Below are positions 9,879 to 19,163 of a stretch of DNA of 64,000 bases, one piece after another. Both the position numbers and the translations under genes were made by a program. The notes under the pieces are model-generated. The model did not search any database. It had not been told where the DNA came from and saw only the letters and a program-made list of their open reading frames with translations. Positions within the stretch are counted from its first letter, which is position 1. Each line of letters begins with the position of its first letter. The DNA comes from Colocasia esculenta (taxonomy: Eukaryota; Streptophyta; Magnoliopsida; Alismatales; Araceae): NCBI GenBank assembly GCA_014218235.1, contig CM024755.1, positions 35,918,713-35,982,712 of the forward strand, given 5' to 3'.

Positions 9879-9886
9879 TATAAATA
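9879..9886 (+). promoter_or_regulatory. Sense TATA box of the LTR
   Basis: TATAAATA stands directly after the minisatellite. It is conserved at the same relative place in all five LTRs of the window (here, 29345, the minus strand at 37993-38000, 43794, and the minus strand at 55254-55261). It should place the genomic RNA start near 9910 and thereby the U3/R boundary. Confidence 0.75.
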
Positions 9887-10084
9887 CAGGGGCATACCCC
9901 ATTTGAAGGAAGGCTGCTTCGGAGCCCACATATGCCACTCGGACTAAAAAGCGCCATTCAGCCCAAGGACGCCCCCGTGCGCGAGCTTACATAGGCCGCA
10001 CGCGTCGACACCCGTCGGTGCTCTGTCTTCGTGGTCGAGCCCTTCTGCGCTTGCCCGCACAGAGACGCTACAGGTGGTTATAAA

Positions 10085-10330
10085 ATCCTTGTTGGCATGT
10101 CTAAGTCCTCCGGTGTCATAAAACGACACGCGTTGAGGTACTCATGACTTAAGTCCTCCGGTGTCATAAAACGACACGCGTTGAGGTACTCATACTTAAG
10201 TCCTCCGGTGTCATAAAACGACACACGTCGAGGCATGTACTTAAGTCTCCGGTGTCATAAAACGACATACGTTGAGGCACATATGTTTAAGTCCTCCGGT
10301 GTCGTAAAACGACACACGTCGAGGCATGTT
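10085..10330 (+). repeat. LTR hairpin array (type III), about 50-bp units
   Basis: Five copies follow the pattern CCTC-CG-GTGTC-ATAAAAC-GACAC-ACGTC-GAGG, each about 50 bp apart. The inner stem GTGTC/GACAC and the outer CCTC/GAGG pair. In other LTRs the inner stem becomes GCGTC/GACGC (C) or ATGTC/GACAT (D), so pairing is kept. The array lies downstream of the sense TATA box, so it would be in the transcript. Confidence 0.82.
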
Positions 10331-10585
10331 AACCTATGGAGGCACAAACACCCCACTGGTAACACATATGTACCCATTATCATGTAAACGTCCGACGGAG
10401 GCACAAACACCCTGTCGTCGACGTCCATGTACTTGGCTTGTTGTATACACGCCCAGTGGAGGTACAAAACCCCACTAAAGGCGTACATGTAAATGTAAAT
10501 GTCATGTCATAAATATAAATGACATGAGCATGCTTGAATAAAATTGTGGAAATTCATTTGTCATCTGCCTTTTCTTCTTTAAATT

Positions 10586-10945
10586 TCGGCATACGGTCTT
10601 TTAATAAACATTACGCATTCGAAGGTATTCGAGTGTTATACTCGATGTAAATGAAACATCGACTTCGGTCGGTGGGGAACGGTCCAGTACACGACCACTC
10701 CAATCGCCCTGAACGCGAGCGCACGCGGAAAATAAATTCGAGGGTATCAGGGTCCGCACCCAATACTCCTCATAAAATAATCTTTGTCTGTTTCTCGCAA
10801 ACAGTCTGGCACGCCCACGCAAAAGATCCATCTCGAAGATAGGAGAGGTGGATCGAAAAGAAAGAAATTCCGCGTTCCAACAATCTGGCACGCCCGGTGG
10901 GACTGTTCCTGCCTTCCATGCATATGTAAAAAGACCGTATGCCGA
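10586..10945 (+). promoter_or_regulatory. Long-range inverted repeat across the LTR/PBS junction
   Basis: TCGGCATACGGTCTTTT at 10586-10602 (late LTR) is the exact reverse complement of 10929-10945 in the untranslated leader. The two arms flank the LTR end and the primer-binding site. The same 17-base pairing occurs in C (36430-36446 with 36786-36802) and D (53165-53181 with 53524-53540). An RNA fold that presents or hides the primer site is inferred. Confidence 0.7.
10886..10903 (+). other. Primer-binding site of A1
   Basis: TGGCACGCCCGGTGGGAC starts three bases after the LTR end. The initial TGG matches the CCA end of a tRNA. The identical site follows the LTRs of C and D. I do not assign the tRNA with confidence. 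Confidence 0.8.
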
Positions 10946-11041
10946 TATAGAAATAAAAGATGACTAATTTCCACATCACAGGTACAAGGAGCGAAAGCCG
11001 GCATCAAACGCCCGTCTCCACCTGCAACTCAAGCTTGCTCG
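10904..11041 (+). other. Untranslated leader of A1
   Basis: This stretch lies between the primer-binding site and gag. It includes one arm of the long-range inverted repeat (10929-10945) and an ATG at 10960 (MTNFHITGTRSES) that is in frame with gag in D but out of frame here and in C because of a two-base length difference. I therefore start gag of A1 at 11042. Confidence 0.6.
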
Positions 11042-13536
11042 ATGGCCGCCGTCACCTACGGTCCGCAAGTCATCGCATGCCACGCCAAATGTGGCTACCT
11101 CGCCGTCCCGCTCGTGTTCGGCGACTTTCCTGCAGTGGTGGGATCCCCCTACTTCCTAGGGGTGGTCCCCGCCGTCCAAGCTACCCCGAAGGCGGCGCCT
11201 GAAGCTACTGCAACCAGGGGCACCAAACCCCGTTCAAGCCAAGGCCGAGTCTTCTCGGTAAACACCATCTCTTGCGTCGCAGTCCCAGAAAACGGGGGCA
11301 GCGCCAGGGACGCAGGGGCAGCAAGCCCCACGCAGTCGTCTCCAACTCCGGCAAAACCGTGCTAGTTGGTGACATCCGCGTCAGGCTCGATGGAGGCGAG
11401 CCGATATTGCCCCGGGACAGAAGCGTCCCTACGGTGGCAACCTCCAACAAATACGCTCCCCTCCAGGGGATGCGTCAAGAAGATCGGGACTCCTCAAAAG
11501 GAGCCCAACAGGGGCAGGCATCAAGCTCGGCGCCCCAACCGCCTCGCAAAATGAGGCAAATGTGGGTGACCAAGCAGGAAGCCCGCCACATCAAACAAGC
11601 CAGAGCGGACCAACCCGCCGATGGCTCCAAGAAGGCGACGGTACTTGGGCGAGAAAAAGCCCAAGAAGCCGAACCTCCTCGTCCCCGCGGACACAAACGC
11701 AGGGGCATTTATAGGAAGCCCAACTTCGTCCCCGCCCAAGCGGAAACTGCTGAAGAGGGAGACGCGAGTCAAGCCGGAGCTTCCACACCTCGAGTCTCGG
11801 TCTTCGAAAGACTGAGCGCCTCAGTCTTTTCCAGGCTGGGAGCAGCAATCCGTCCAAGCGCTCAGAAGCCCAAGAAGCGGAGAGTGCAGCGGACGCCTGA
11901 AGAAGGTGGAGGCATGAAGATCTTCACCTGCTACGCTTCTGGGAGGGAAGCACCTGGGCCATCCGGCATCCCTGCGGGAGCGCTCAGGATAAACGAGCCC
12001 GGGCAGGACGACGAAACTGTCCTCCGGTACACCCGGAACGTGGCCAGGAGACCCCTACAAGGTCAGCAAGGCACTCAGGCTGAGCCCTCGAACCTGGGAC
12101 AACTTCTTGAGCCTCCACTCGATCGCGATCAAAGGCCCCTTCCGGGTCAGGTCCAACTGGACCCCGAAGGAGGGGAAGAAGACGAAGTCGCCAGCCTCCG
12201 CCTCGGAGATCAGCAACTGCCGGCTGACGGGGAGCAAACTGAAGTGTTCCTCATGCCGCCAACCAGAGCTGCCTTCCAAGCGATGACGGACGACGCCAAG
12301 TATGATTTCATACAGCGTTGGCAGGCTGAAATGGCCGCTCTCCTGGCCGAGCGAGGACAACAGGCGGGGGCAAATGCGCCACGCCGCCTAGTGCCGACGG
12401 CAAACCAAAATGCTCGGACAAGACATCAACAAGGCGACCTGCCCGATGTCAACACACGCATAGCCGCGGTCAACGACTATACTGTCGATCCGGTCCAACA
12501 GCCACGCAGGGGCATAAATTCCCAAGCCTCCGCGGCTGAAGATATCGTCGCCCAGCGACGAATGATTGAGAAGATCGTGGACGACCGCTTCGCTCAGCGA
12601 GGCGAGGGAACTGCCACTGTGGATCTCTACAGTGTGCCGTATCCCGTCCACCATCAATTCAAGAAGCTGCCACCGGACTTCCCCAAGGCGCCAAAGTTGC
12701 AGAAGTTCGATGGACAAGGCTCACCAAATGAGCATCTGGCCTACTATATAACGGCCATGGGAGAGTTGGCATTCGACGAATCCTACCTCCTCCGCTACTT
12801 CGCAACGTCCCTGACAGGCACCGCCTTCCAGTGGTACTCCAGGCTGAGGCCCAACTCCATTGTCGATTGGGCCGACCTCCAAAAGAAGTTCATCGACCGT
12901 TTCCAGACGGCCGAGAGGAAGGTGTCGCTCGCAGAGCTGTGTTCCCTCAGGCAAAGAAAAGGAGAAACGGCACTCGACTTCATCAAGCGGTGGCGTGACT
13001 TCAGCATGAGGTGCGACAACCCCCCGACACAAGAAGATGCCATAACCATCTGTCGACGGGGCCTGGCGGCGCAAATAAGCGAAAAGCTGCTGGGAACAAA
13101 CATCAAGGGTTTCGACCAGCTCAACGCGGTCGTGGCGGAGATCGAAATGTTCTTCGCCGACAACCCGATGCAAGCTCCCCCAAAAATTAAGCCGGGCAAG
13201 GAGCGCGCTGTGGGCAGAGAAGCCAATGCTGTGGACTTCGCCCCGCAAAGCAAGGGGAAGAAGGTCATGACCTCCGGCGCTCCAAGCAAGAAGGTGGAAG
13301 AAAAGCCGCCTCCAACTTCGCTGCCACAGCGTATGAGCACGCCGTATTCCTTCAAAAGGGACCATACGAAGATGCTCTTCAAGCTGTGCATGAAGAATGA
13401 CTTGCTCAAGCTTCCGGCCTTGAGAAGACCAAGTGAAGCGGATAGGGTGGATGAACCAAATTACTGTCTCTACCACCGCATGCTGGGGCACTCCGTCGAG
13501 GACTGCTATGTCTTCAAAACGAAGTACAGAAGCTGA
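11042..13536 (+). pseudogene. gag: Gag of A1, frameshifted
   Basis: The N-terminus MAAVTYGP lies at 11042. A one-base deletion near 11283, judged against C, moves the frame; the rest reads from about 11272 to 13536. The conserved capsid-like segment is at about 12600-13130 (LPPDFPKAPKLQKFDG, FATSLTGTAFQWYSRL, DFIKRWRDFSMRCDNPP), matching Ty3/gypsy Gag. It ends in a zinc-knuckle-like CLYHRMLGHSVEDC (C-x2-H-x4-H-x4-C). Right after that the frame breaks at about 13518, giving a premature stop at 13534-13536. Gag coats the genomic RNA and forms the particle. Confidence 0.82.
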
Positions 13537-16164
13537 TCAGAGTCGCCTCATCACCATGCATGAACATCTGGTCGATCCCCCACAGCCCCATGCTTGGGAC
13601 CAATCGAGGCAGTCGGCCAATGTCATCCATGTCAATGCGCCGCCTCCCGAGCCAGAGGACCCCGAGGCAAATCCTTGGGACGCTCATTCCACCAACGGAT
13701 GGGAGGGGGATCACCCCTCAGCCTCGGAGCACAGGACATGGTCCGAGACAGTGCAAAACCTGGAAAGACAGGTCCAGTCACTGCGGCACGGTCAGCGCCA
13801 GACGTTGATGTACCTAAGGACCATGCAGAGAGCCTGACAACCCTCCAGCAAGGACTCCAAGGGCCCGTGGGCACACCTGCGCCCCGGACGCGCCCTCCCT
13901 GTGGGGGGTGGATCTCGGAGGAGTCTTCGAATCCGTCTGATGACGAAATCGCTGGGAGATTGTACTCCTTCCCGCGACATCGGACGCTGGCACTCTACCG
14001 CACCTGCTTGCGAGCAGGACTATTGGGCTGCCAGCCGCCAACAAGCGTCCCGCCAAACTACTGCATATACCATCAAGATGCGGGGCACGCTTTAGAGGAC
14101 TGCCACGTCTTCAAAGACAAGGTTGAAGCATGGGTCAACCAAGGGATTATTGACTTGGGCAACTCCCGGGTCAACCCGCCGCAGCCTCACGTTCGCGAAT
14201 GGACGGACCATTCAGCTGACGTTGTCACGCATACAGTCAACGTCATCGACCCGCCGGAAATTTATACACCGGTGGCCTTCACCTTTCCGGACCCGGATAT
14301 GGTAGAGGGCGGCTCATCCGGCGAAGCCCCTACCTGGTGGTGCCCGGGAGGGAGAGTTCCCCGTCCCAGCCGCTTGGCGACCGGAAACGTTGGGGAAATC
14401 TTCGAAAAGCTCCTACAACGAGGTGTCGTGATGGCTCATACACCGCCGCCGACGTACACTGAAAGGGAGTTGAATCACCCCATGTACTGTCGGTACCACG
14501 CCTTGCTGCTGCACCCTACAGACAGGTGCCCCGACGCTCGGGATTGGGTCGAGTCCCTTATCCAAAAGGGGAAAATCGACCCGGAGGGCAATTCCATGGT
14601 CCTAATGAGAGCCAGGGAAGCAGCCCAGCGGGAATTTGAGGAAAGGGACTATATGCGCTTCAAGAACCTCCAAGCCCCCGAAGCTGATGAACAAGGGTGG
14701 CTCGTACCGCCGATGTCGTCCACAGCTGACGCTGAAGGCGCGAGCTTGAGGCAGCAATTCAGGAGCATATCCCTGAAAGAGCAGCCCACCTTAAGATATA
14801 ATCAAGAGGACCCGGATATGACAGAAGGCGGCTCATCTGACGAGGCCCCTGCCCTATGGTATCCCGGGTGGCGAGTCTCCCCAAATCTCTTTGCGACCGC
14901 AAAGACTGGGGAGATCTTCGAAAGACTCTTGCAGCAAGGCTGTGTAAAGGCGCACAGGCCGCCACCAACATACACGGAGAGGGAGTTAAACCACCCCATG
15001 TATTGCAAATACCATGCCATGCTGCTGCATCCTACGGATATGTGTCCGATTATCCGAGACTGGGTCAAGTCCCTCATCCAAGAAGGGAAGATCGACTCGG
15101 AAGGCAACCCGACAATCCGAGCCGAGGCCAGGGAAGGAGTCCAGCAACAACTTCCTCGGCGAAAGAAGGGGTCTAGACGACATCAAGTCTCCCCTCCCCA
15201 TGAGCAAACTTCGGAAAATAGGAGTAAGGGGCAGTGCTTCGAGAACTCGCCTCCGCGAATACTCAAGCGCCAAGAAAAAGACTGCAGGGGCAAGAAGCCG
15301 GTGACAGAGCCAGCCGCCCCGGAACCGAGCCCCTATTGGGCCGAGTTCCAACAACTGCCGCCCGAGATAGTCGAGCAGGCAATTGATTCCACTTTCCAGC
15401 ATCAACAAGATGAAGCTGGATGGACGACGGTGGCGTCCAGAATGCGCACTCTGTCAACGTTCCCTAAGAGGGGAAGGTCGCACGGTCGTCTTGGCCGGGA
15501 GACTACCCCTCAAGCGACAGAGCAAGCCAAGCCGCTGACGCCGCTCGAAATGGCGCGCGCAGTGCAACAAGAAAAGAACCGGCGCAAGAACATGAAGAGG
15601 CGCCTAAAGAAGCAAGCTGAGCGAGAGGAGGCCGCGGCAGCCCCAGCAAAGCTCACTCCACTCCAGAAGCTACAAAAGCTCATCGACGATCTGGAGGAGT
15701 ATATTCCCTCCAAACCCACTTGGGGAGTCCCTCTGGACATATACATCCCGTGGGAAGAAATGGAGCGCAAAACAAGGCTTAAAAGCTGGCTCCATCAAAT
15801 GCTGCAAAGGGCTCAAGAAGGCGAGAAGCTGCCTCTGCCCGAAGAACTGGCCATCTTCTATAAGGAAGATGAAATCACTATCGAGAAGCTGGAAGAAATG
15901 CTGAAAGACTTCTCGTGCAACATGGTGTCGATACCGCCGCCAGCAAGCTTGCAATCCGGCCGTTACGCCCCTTGTGGCAACATATCGGCGCCGCAACCGA
16001 GGCAAAGGAAAGGGCCGTGGACGAGGAAAGAAATCCTCTCCGTCCCCCAGCGAGAAAACCAACTCGCCCGACCTGGGCAAGACTATTGTCTTCCGAGGAG
16101 AAGAGCCTCGGCCTGCCCCGGAAATAGAGGTGCGGGCGAACTCCTTCATCTTCGACCCATCTGA
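13433..16164 (+). pseudogene. Gag-protease spacer with repeated CHHC motifs, A1
   Basis: Coding continues with the segment after the first zinc motif in two overlapping frames (13433-13837 and from about 13830 to 16164), broken near 13545 and 13830. Three further C-x2-H-x4-H-x4-C motifs are seen: CIYHQDAGHALEDC, CRYHALLLHPTDRC and CKYHAMLLHPTDMC. The last two sit in a duplicated block of about 45 residues beginning YTERELNHPMYC. A lysine/arginine/glutamate-rich region (EKNRRKNMKRRLKKQAE) follows. A frameshift near 15985 moves to the next frame. No enzymatic domain is recognised here; such long spacers are typical of Tat elements. Confidence 0.75.
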
Positions 16165-17428
16165 CGAGGAAGAAGAAGAGCAGCGGGACATCGCTAGTGG
16201 GCTCTCCGATCGGAGGGCCGCCCAGCCAGTCCCCTTCGTCCTGTCCGACGACGAAGGGCAGGGGGGATGGGCGATCCCCAGCAAGTTTCTCAATCGGAAA
16301 ACTCCTGTCTCGGCCGTCCGGCCCACTCCGTCCGGAAGCGGCAAAGAAGAAATCGCCGCCCCGGAGGAGGATGGCCTAGGCTCGTTGTTCGAAGAAAAGC
16401 CGGACGAACAGCCAGTGGCAAGACGGGTCAACCAATTCGGGCAACCGATAAAGGCCCTGGAGGATACCGTCCCACCATTGGATCAAACCCGTGCCCGGGC
16501 TGACCGCAAAATCATACAGCATATGAAGCGGTTCCCGACCAACATCACCATATGGGATGCCATTGCCTGGAGCAAAGAGTTGAGAACGGCGCTCGTCAAA
16601 ATCTTGCAAGAGCCCGAGGTCTACGAAGCTGACGTGACCGAACTCCAGGCGCAAGCCCTGAAGCACTGGTGGCGGAGGTGACCTTTTCCGACAAGGACAT
16701 GTTGTTGCCAACGTTATACCACAACCGCCCGTTGTATATGCAAGGAAAAGTCAATGGGCACGAGCTCAACCGGATCCTGGTTGACCCGGGGCGTCGATCA
16801 ATATCATGCCTCTGAAGACTTTCAAGGCTCTGTATCTACGCCCTACTTGCAAAGGGTAAATGATATCAGAATCGCTGGATTCAACCAGAATTCTGAGAAC
16901 GCCTTGGGAAAGGTGGAAGTGCAGCTGGCCATGGACGGCCTCACTACTAAGGTCGTGTTTTACATCATCAATGCAAACACGTCTTACAAAGCCCTCCTGG
17001 GAAGACCCTGGCTCCATGAAAATCGGGTCGTCCCCTCGACTCTCCATCAATGTATAAAATACATCAAAGAAGGAGAGCAGCATACGGTCTTTGCCGACCG
17101 GGCCCCGTTCCGCCCAAATGAATGTAACCTGGCGGACGCTCAGCTATACTTCGGCGAGCCTCTCGACAGGCCAACAACTGCGTCAAAAGGCAAGGAAAAA
17201 CAAAATGCCGACGCAAATCAAGCAAGCCAAGATCGGGACGAGGAAGAGCTCTTTACGGTCAACAAAGACCTCCTTGAAGCTCACCGGCTCAGTCGCCTCG
17301 CCGAATCCACCACGCCCGGGCCAAGTTGCCCAGAAAGGTGTAAAATCAACTATGAAGCAAACGCCGTCGGCGATCATCAACCGAAGCATCTCCTTGCCGC
17401 CGGCGTACATGCAGCTGCCCTTCCATAG
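15974..17428 (+). pseudogene. pol: Protease region of A1, frameshifted
   Basis: The frame 15974-16681 carries an acidic stretch and the segment before protease (NITIWDAIAWSKELRTAL). By comparison with D, one-base deletions lie near 16662 and 16790. The second falls at the protease active-site loop: D reads VDPGASINIMP while A1 is out of frame there. The frame 16754-17428 then gives the rest of the protease fold (NTSYKALLGRPWLHENRVVPSTL). A two-base deletion near 17372 ends it. The aspartic protease would cut the polyprotein; as read it cannot be made. Confidence 0.72.
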
Positions 17429-19163
17429 GGAGGAGCAATGGGTGGAACGACTAAAGACGTTCGTTGTCACCCATTACAGAACCGACAGTCTCGAAGAAGG
17501 CGAGACGCCGAAGCCGATCCTCTTCTACAAAGGAGACCCGCTTCCTTATGGGCCCCTCGAAGACGACTTCGGCTGGAGCCAAGCGACTCAAGTCGCCCCA
17601 GAACCCGTTCAAGAAATGGACGACATGCCCGAGCACATCAAGAAATTGTGCCGAAGGCAGAAGATTGCACAAATGCAAGACCCCTCGCGACGGGAGTACT
17701 TCCATCAGCTGTGGTACCCGAAGCAACTCCGAGGGCAACCTCCCTTTTGTGCAAAAGACACTCGGGGGTTGGGCTATGGTCGGGAGGCGCAATGCGAGGC
17801 CTACCATACGGTCAACACCGTTGGGCTCGCGCCCTCACCTGACCAGTGCTCTCCCGGGGGGCAATCTCCTACCCCCGCTACAAAGCCGCAGCAGGGGGAG
17901 GCCGCCCTCGTCCCACCAAATGGGACGTCGTGCCAAGAAGCACCTCAAAGCGAAGGAAGTCATTTCTGGCCGATCACAGAAGAAGGCTTCAGATATTATG
18001 ACGTCCACGTTGCTGACTCCGATGAAGAAAAGGATTTCATCGACCTGCAGCCAGCACCCCGTGAACTCGAAGACGGCGGACAAGCTACGGTCGACGAATT
18101 GGTCGAACTCGACCTCGGGGAACCAGAAGAACCTCGACCAGTCTTCGTCAGCGCTCTCCTGAACGAGGAAGAAAGACAGTCATACCGGCATCTCTTGCTG
18201 GAGTTCAAAGACTGTTTCGCGTGGACATACAAAGAAATGCCAGGCCTGGACCCCTCCGTGGCTGAGCATGAGTTGTCCATACTCCCCGCAGCGAAGCCGG
18301 TCAAGCAGGCCCAACGGCGTATGCGCCACGAGCTGGAGCTGAAAGTAAATGCCGAGGTGGACAGACTTCTTCAAGTCGACTTCACCGAGCCATGCATCTA
18401 TCCAACGTGGCTAGCCAACATAGTGCCGGTCAAGAAAAAGAACGGCGAAGTCCGAATCTGTATCGACTACAGGGACTTGAACAAAGCTTGCCCGAAGGAT
18501 GACTTCCCGGTCCCGATCACCGAAACTATGATCGACATGACCACAGGGCATGAAGCGCTCTCCTTCATGGACGGGTCGTCAGGCTACAATCAAATCCGCA
18601 TGGCACCCAAGGATAAGGGTCATACCGCCTTTAGGTCCCCCAAAGGGATCTACAACTATAAAAGAATGCCCTTCGGCCTGAAAAATGCCGGAGCCACCTA
18701 TCAACGAGCCATGACCAAGATCTTCGGGGAAATGCTCCATGACTCGGTCGAGTGCTACGTTGATGATCTGGTCGTCAAGACCAAAAGGCGGGAAGATCAC
18801 CTAGGCGACTTACGCCAGGTCTTCGAAAGGCTTCGCCAACATCAACTGAAGATGAACCCGATGAAGTGCGCCTTCGGCGTATCGAGCGGCAAATTCCTCG
18901 GCTTCGTTGTCAAATACCGCGGGATAGAAATTGATCCCGTCAAAATCAAGGCTATCAGAGAGCTGCCGCCGCCGAAAACCTTAACGGAGCTGAAATCTCT
19001 CCAAGGAAGGCTGGCCTACATAAGGCGGTTCATCTCCAACCTTGCGGGCAGATGCGCCCCCTTCAGCAAATTAATGAAAAAGGAGCTCCATTTATATGGG
19101 ACCAAGAGTGCCAAGATACTTTTGAAGAAATCAAAGAGTATCTCCTTACTCCTCCTGTCTTAG
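17091..19163 (+). pseudogene. pol: Reverse transcriptase of A1, frameshifted at the 3' side
   Basis: Meaningful coding starts at about 17387 (RSISLPPAYMQLPFHREE) and covers the connector and the RT domain. The RT motifs are intact: IYPTWLANIVPVKKKNG, ICIDYRDLNKACPKDDFP, FMDGSSGYNQI, MPFGLKNAGATYQ and the catalytic YVDD at 18756-18767. A one-base deletion near 19080, seen against D, throws the end of RT out of frame; coding resumes from 19052 in another frame. The first about 98 codons of this open frame overlap the protease region out of frame and are not real coding. Confidence 0.85.

Larger units (their letters stand above)
1..10882 (+). mobile_element. Tat-lineage Ty3/gypsy retrotransposon A0, 3' part with 3' LTR
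   Basis: The window opens inside pol and continues through the end of integrase, a structured 3' UTR, an antisense gene (4059-8733) and an LTR (8912-10882). Base 1 aligns with base 19354, and the match to the second copy continues to the end of the LTR, with a few substitutions, single-base indels and repeat-number changes. The LTR is followed directly by a primer-binding site and another full internal region, so it serves both as 3' LTR of A0 and 5' LTR of A1. The lineage call rests on the double RNase H and the antisense extra ORF known from Tat elements. The 5' part lies outside the window. Confidence 0.9.
8912..10882 (+). repeat. LTR shared by A0 (3') and A1 (5'), 1971 bp
   Basis: It begins TGTTGAACCC and ends CGTTCCAACA, giving the TG...CA ends with a short inverted terminal repeat. 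A PPT-like tract precedes it and a primer-binding site follows three bases after it. In order it contains: an antisense TATA box (9351-9358), a GC-rich minisatellite (9362-9870), a sense TATA box (9879-9886), a hairpin repeat array (10085-10330), one half of the LTR/leader inverted repeat (10586-10602) and a PBS-like copy (10805-10816). U3 is therefore about 1 kb. The copy at 28351 is 33 bp longer because of one extra minisatellite unit. Confidence 0.93.

Noticed and set aside
9016..9938. Long proline-, arginine- and glycine-rich ORFs on both strands of the LTRs (also near 28456, 37928, 43093, 55090)
   Set aside because: They are translations of the GC minisatellite in several frames at once; stop-free because of composition, not coding.
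10886..10903. Assigning the primer tRNA
   Set aside because: The 18 bases do not match the 3' end of any plant tRNA I can recall with confidence; only the TGG start is certain.
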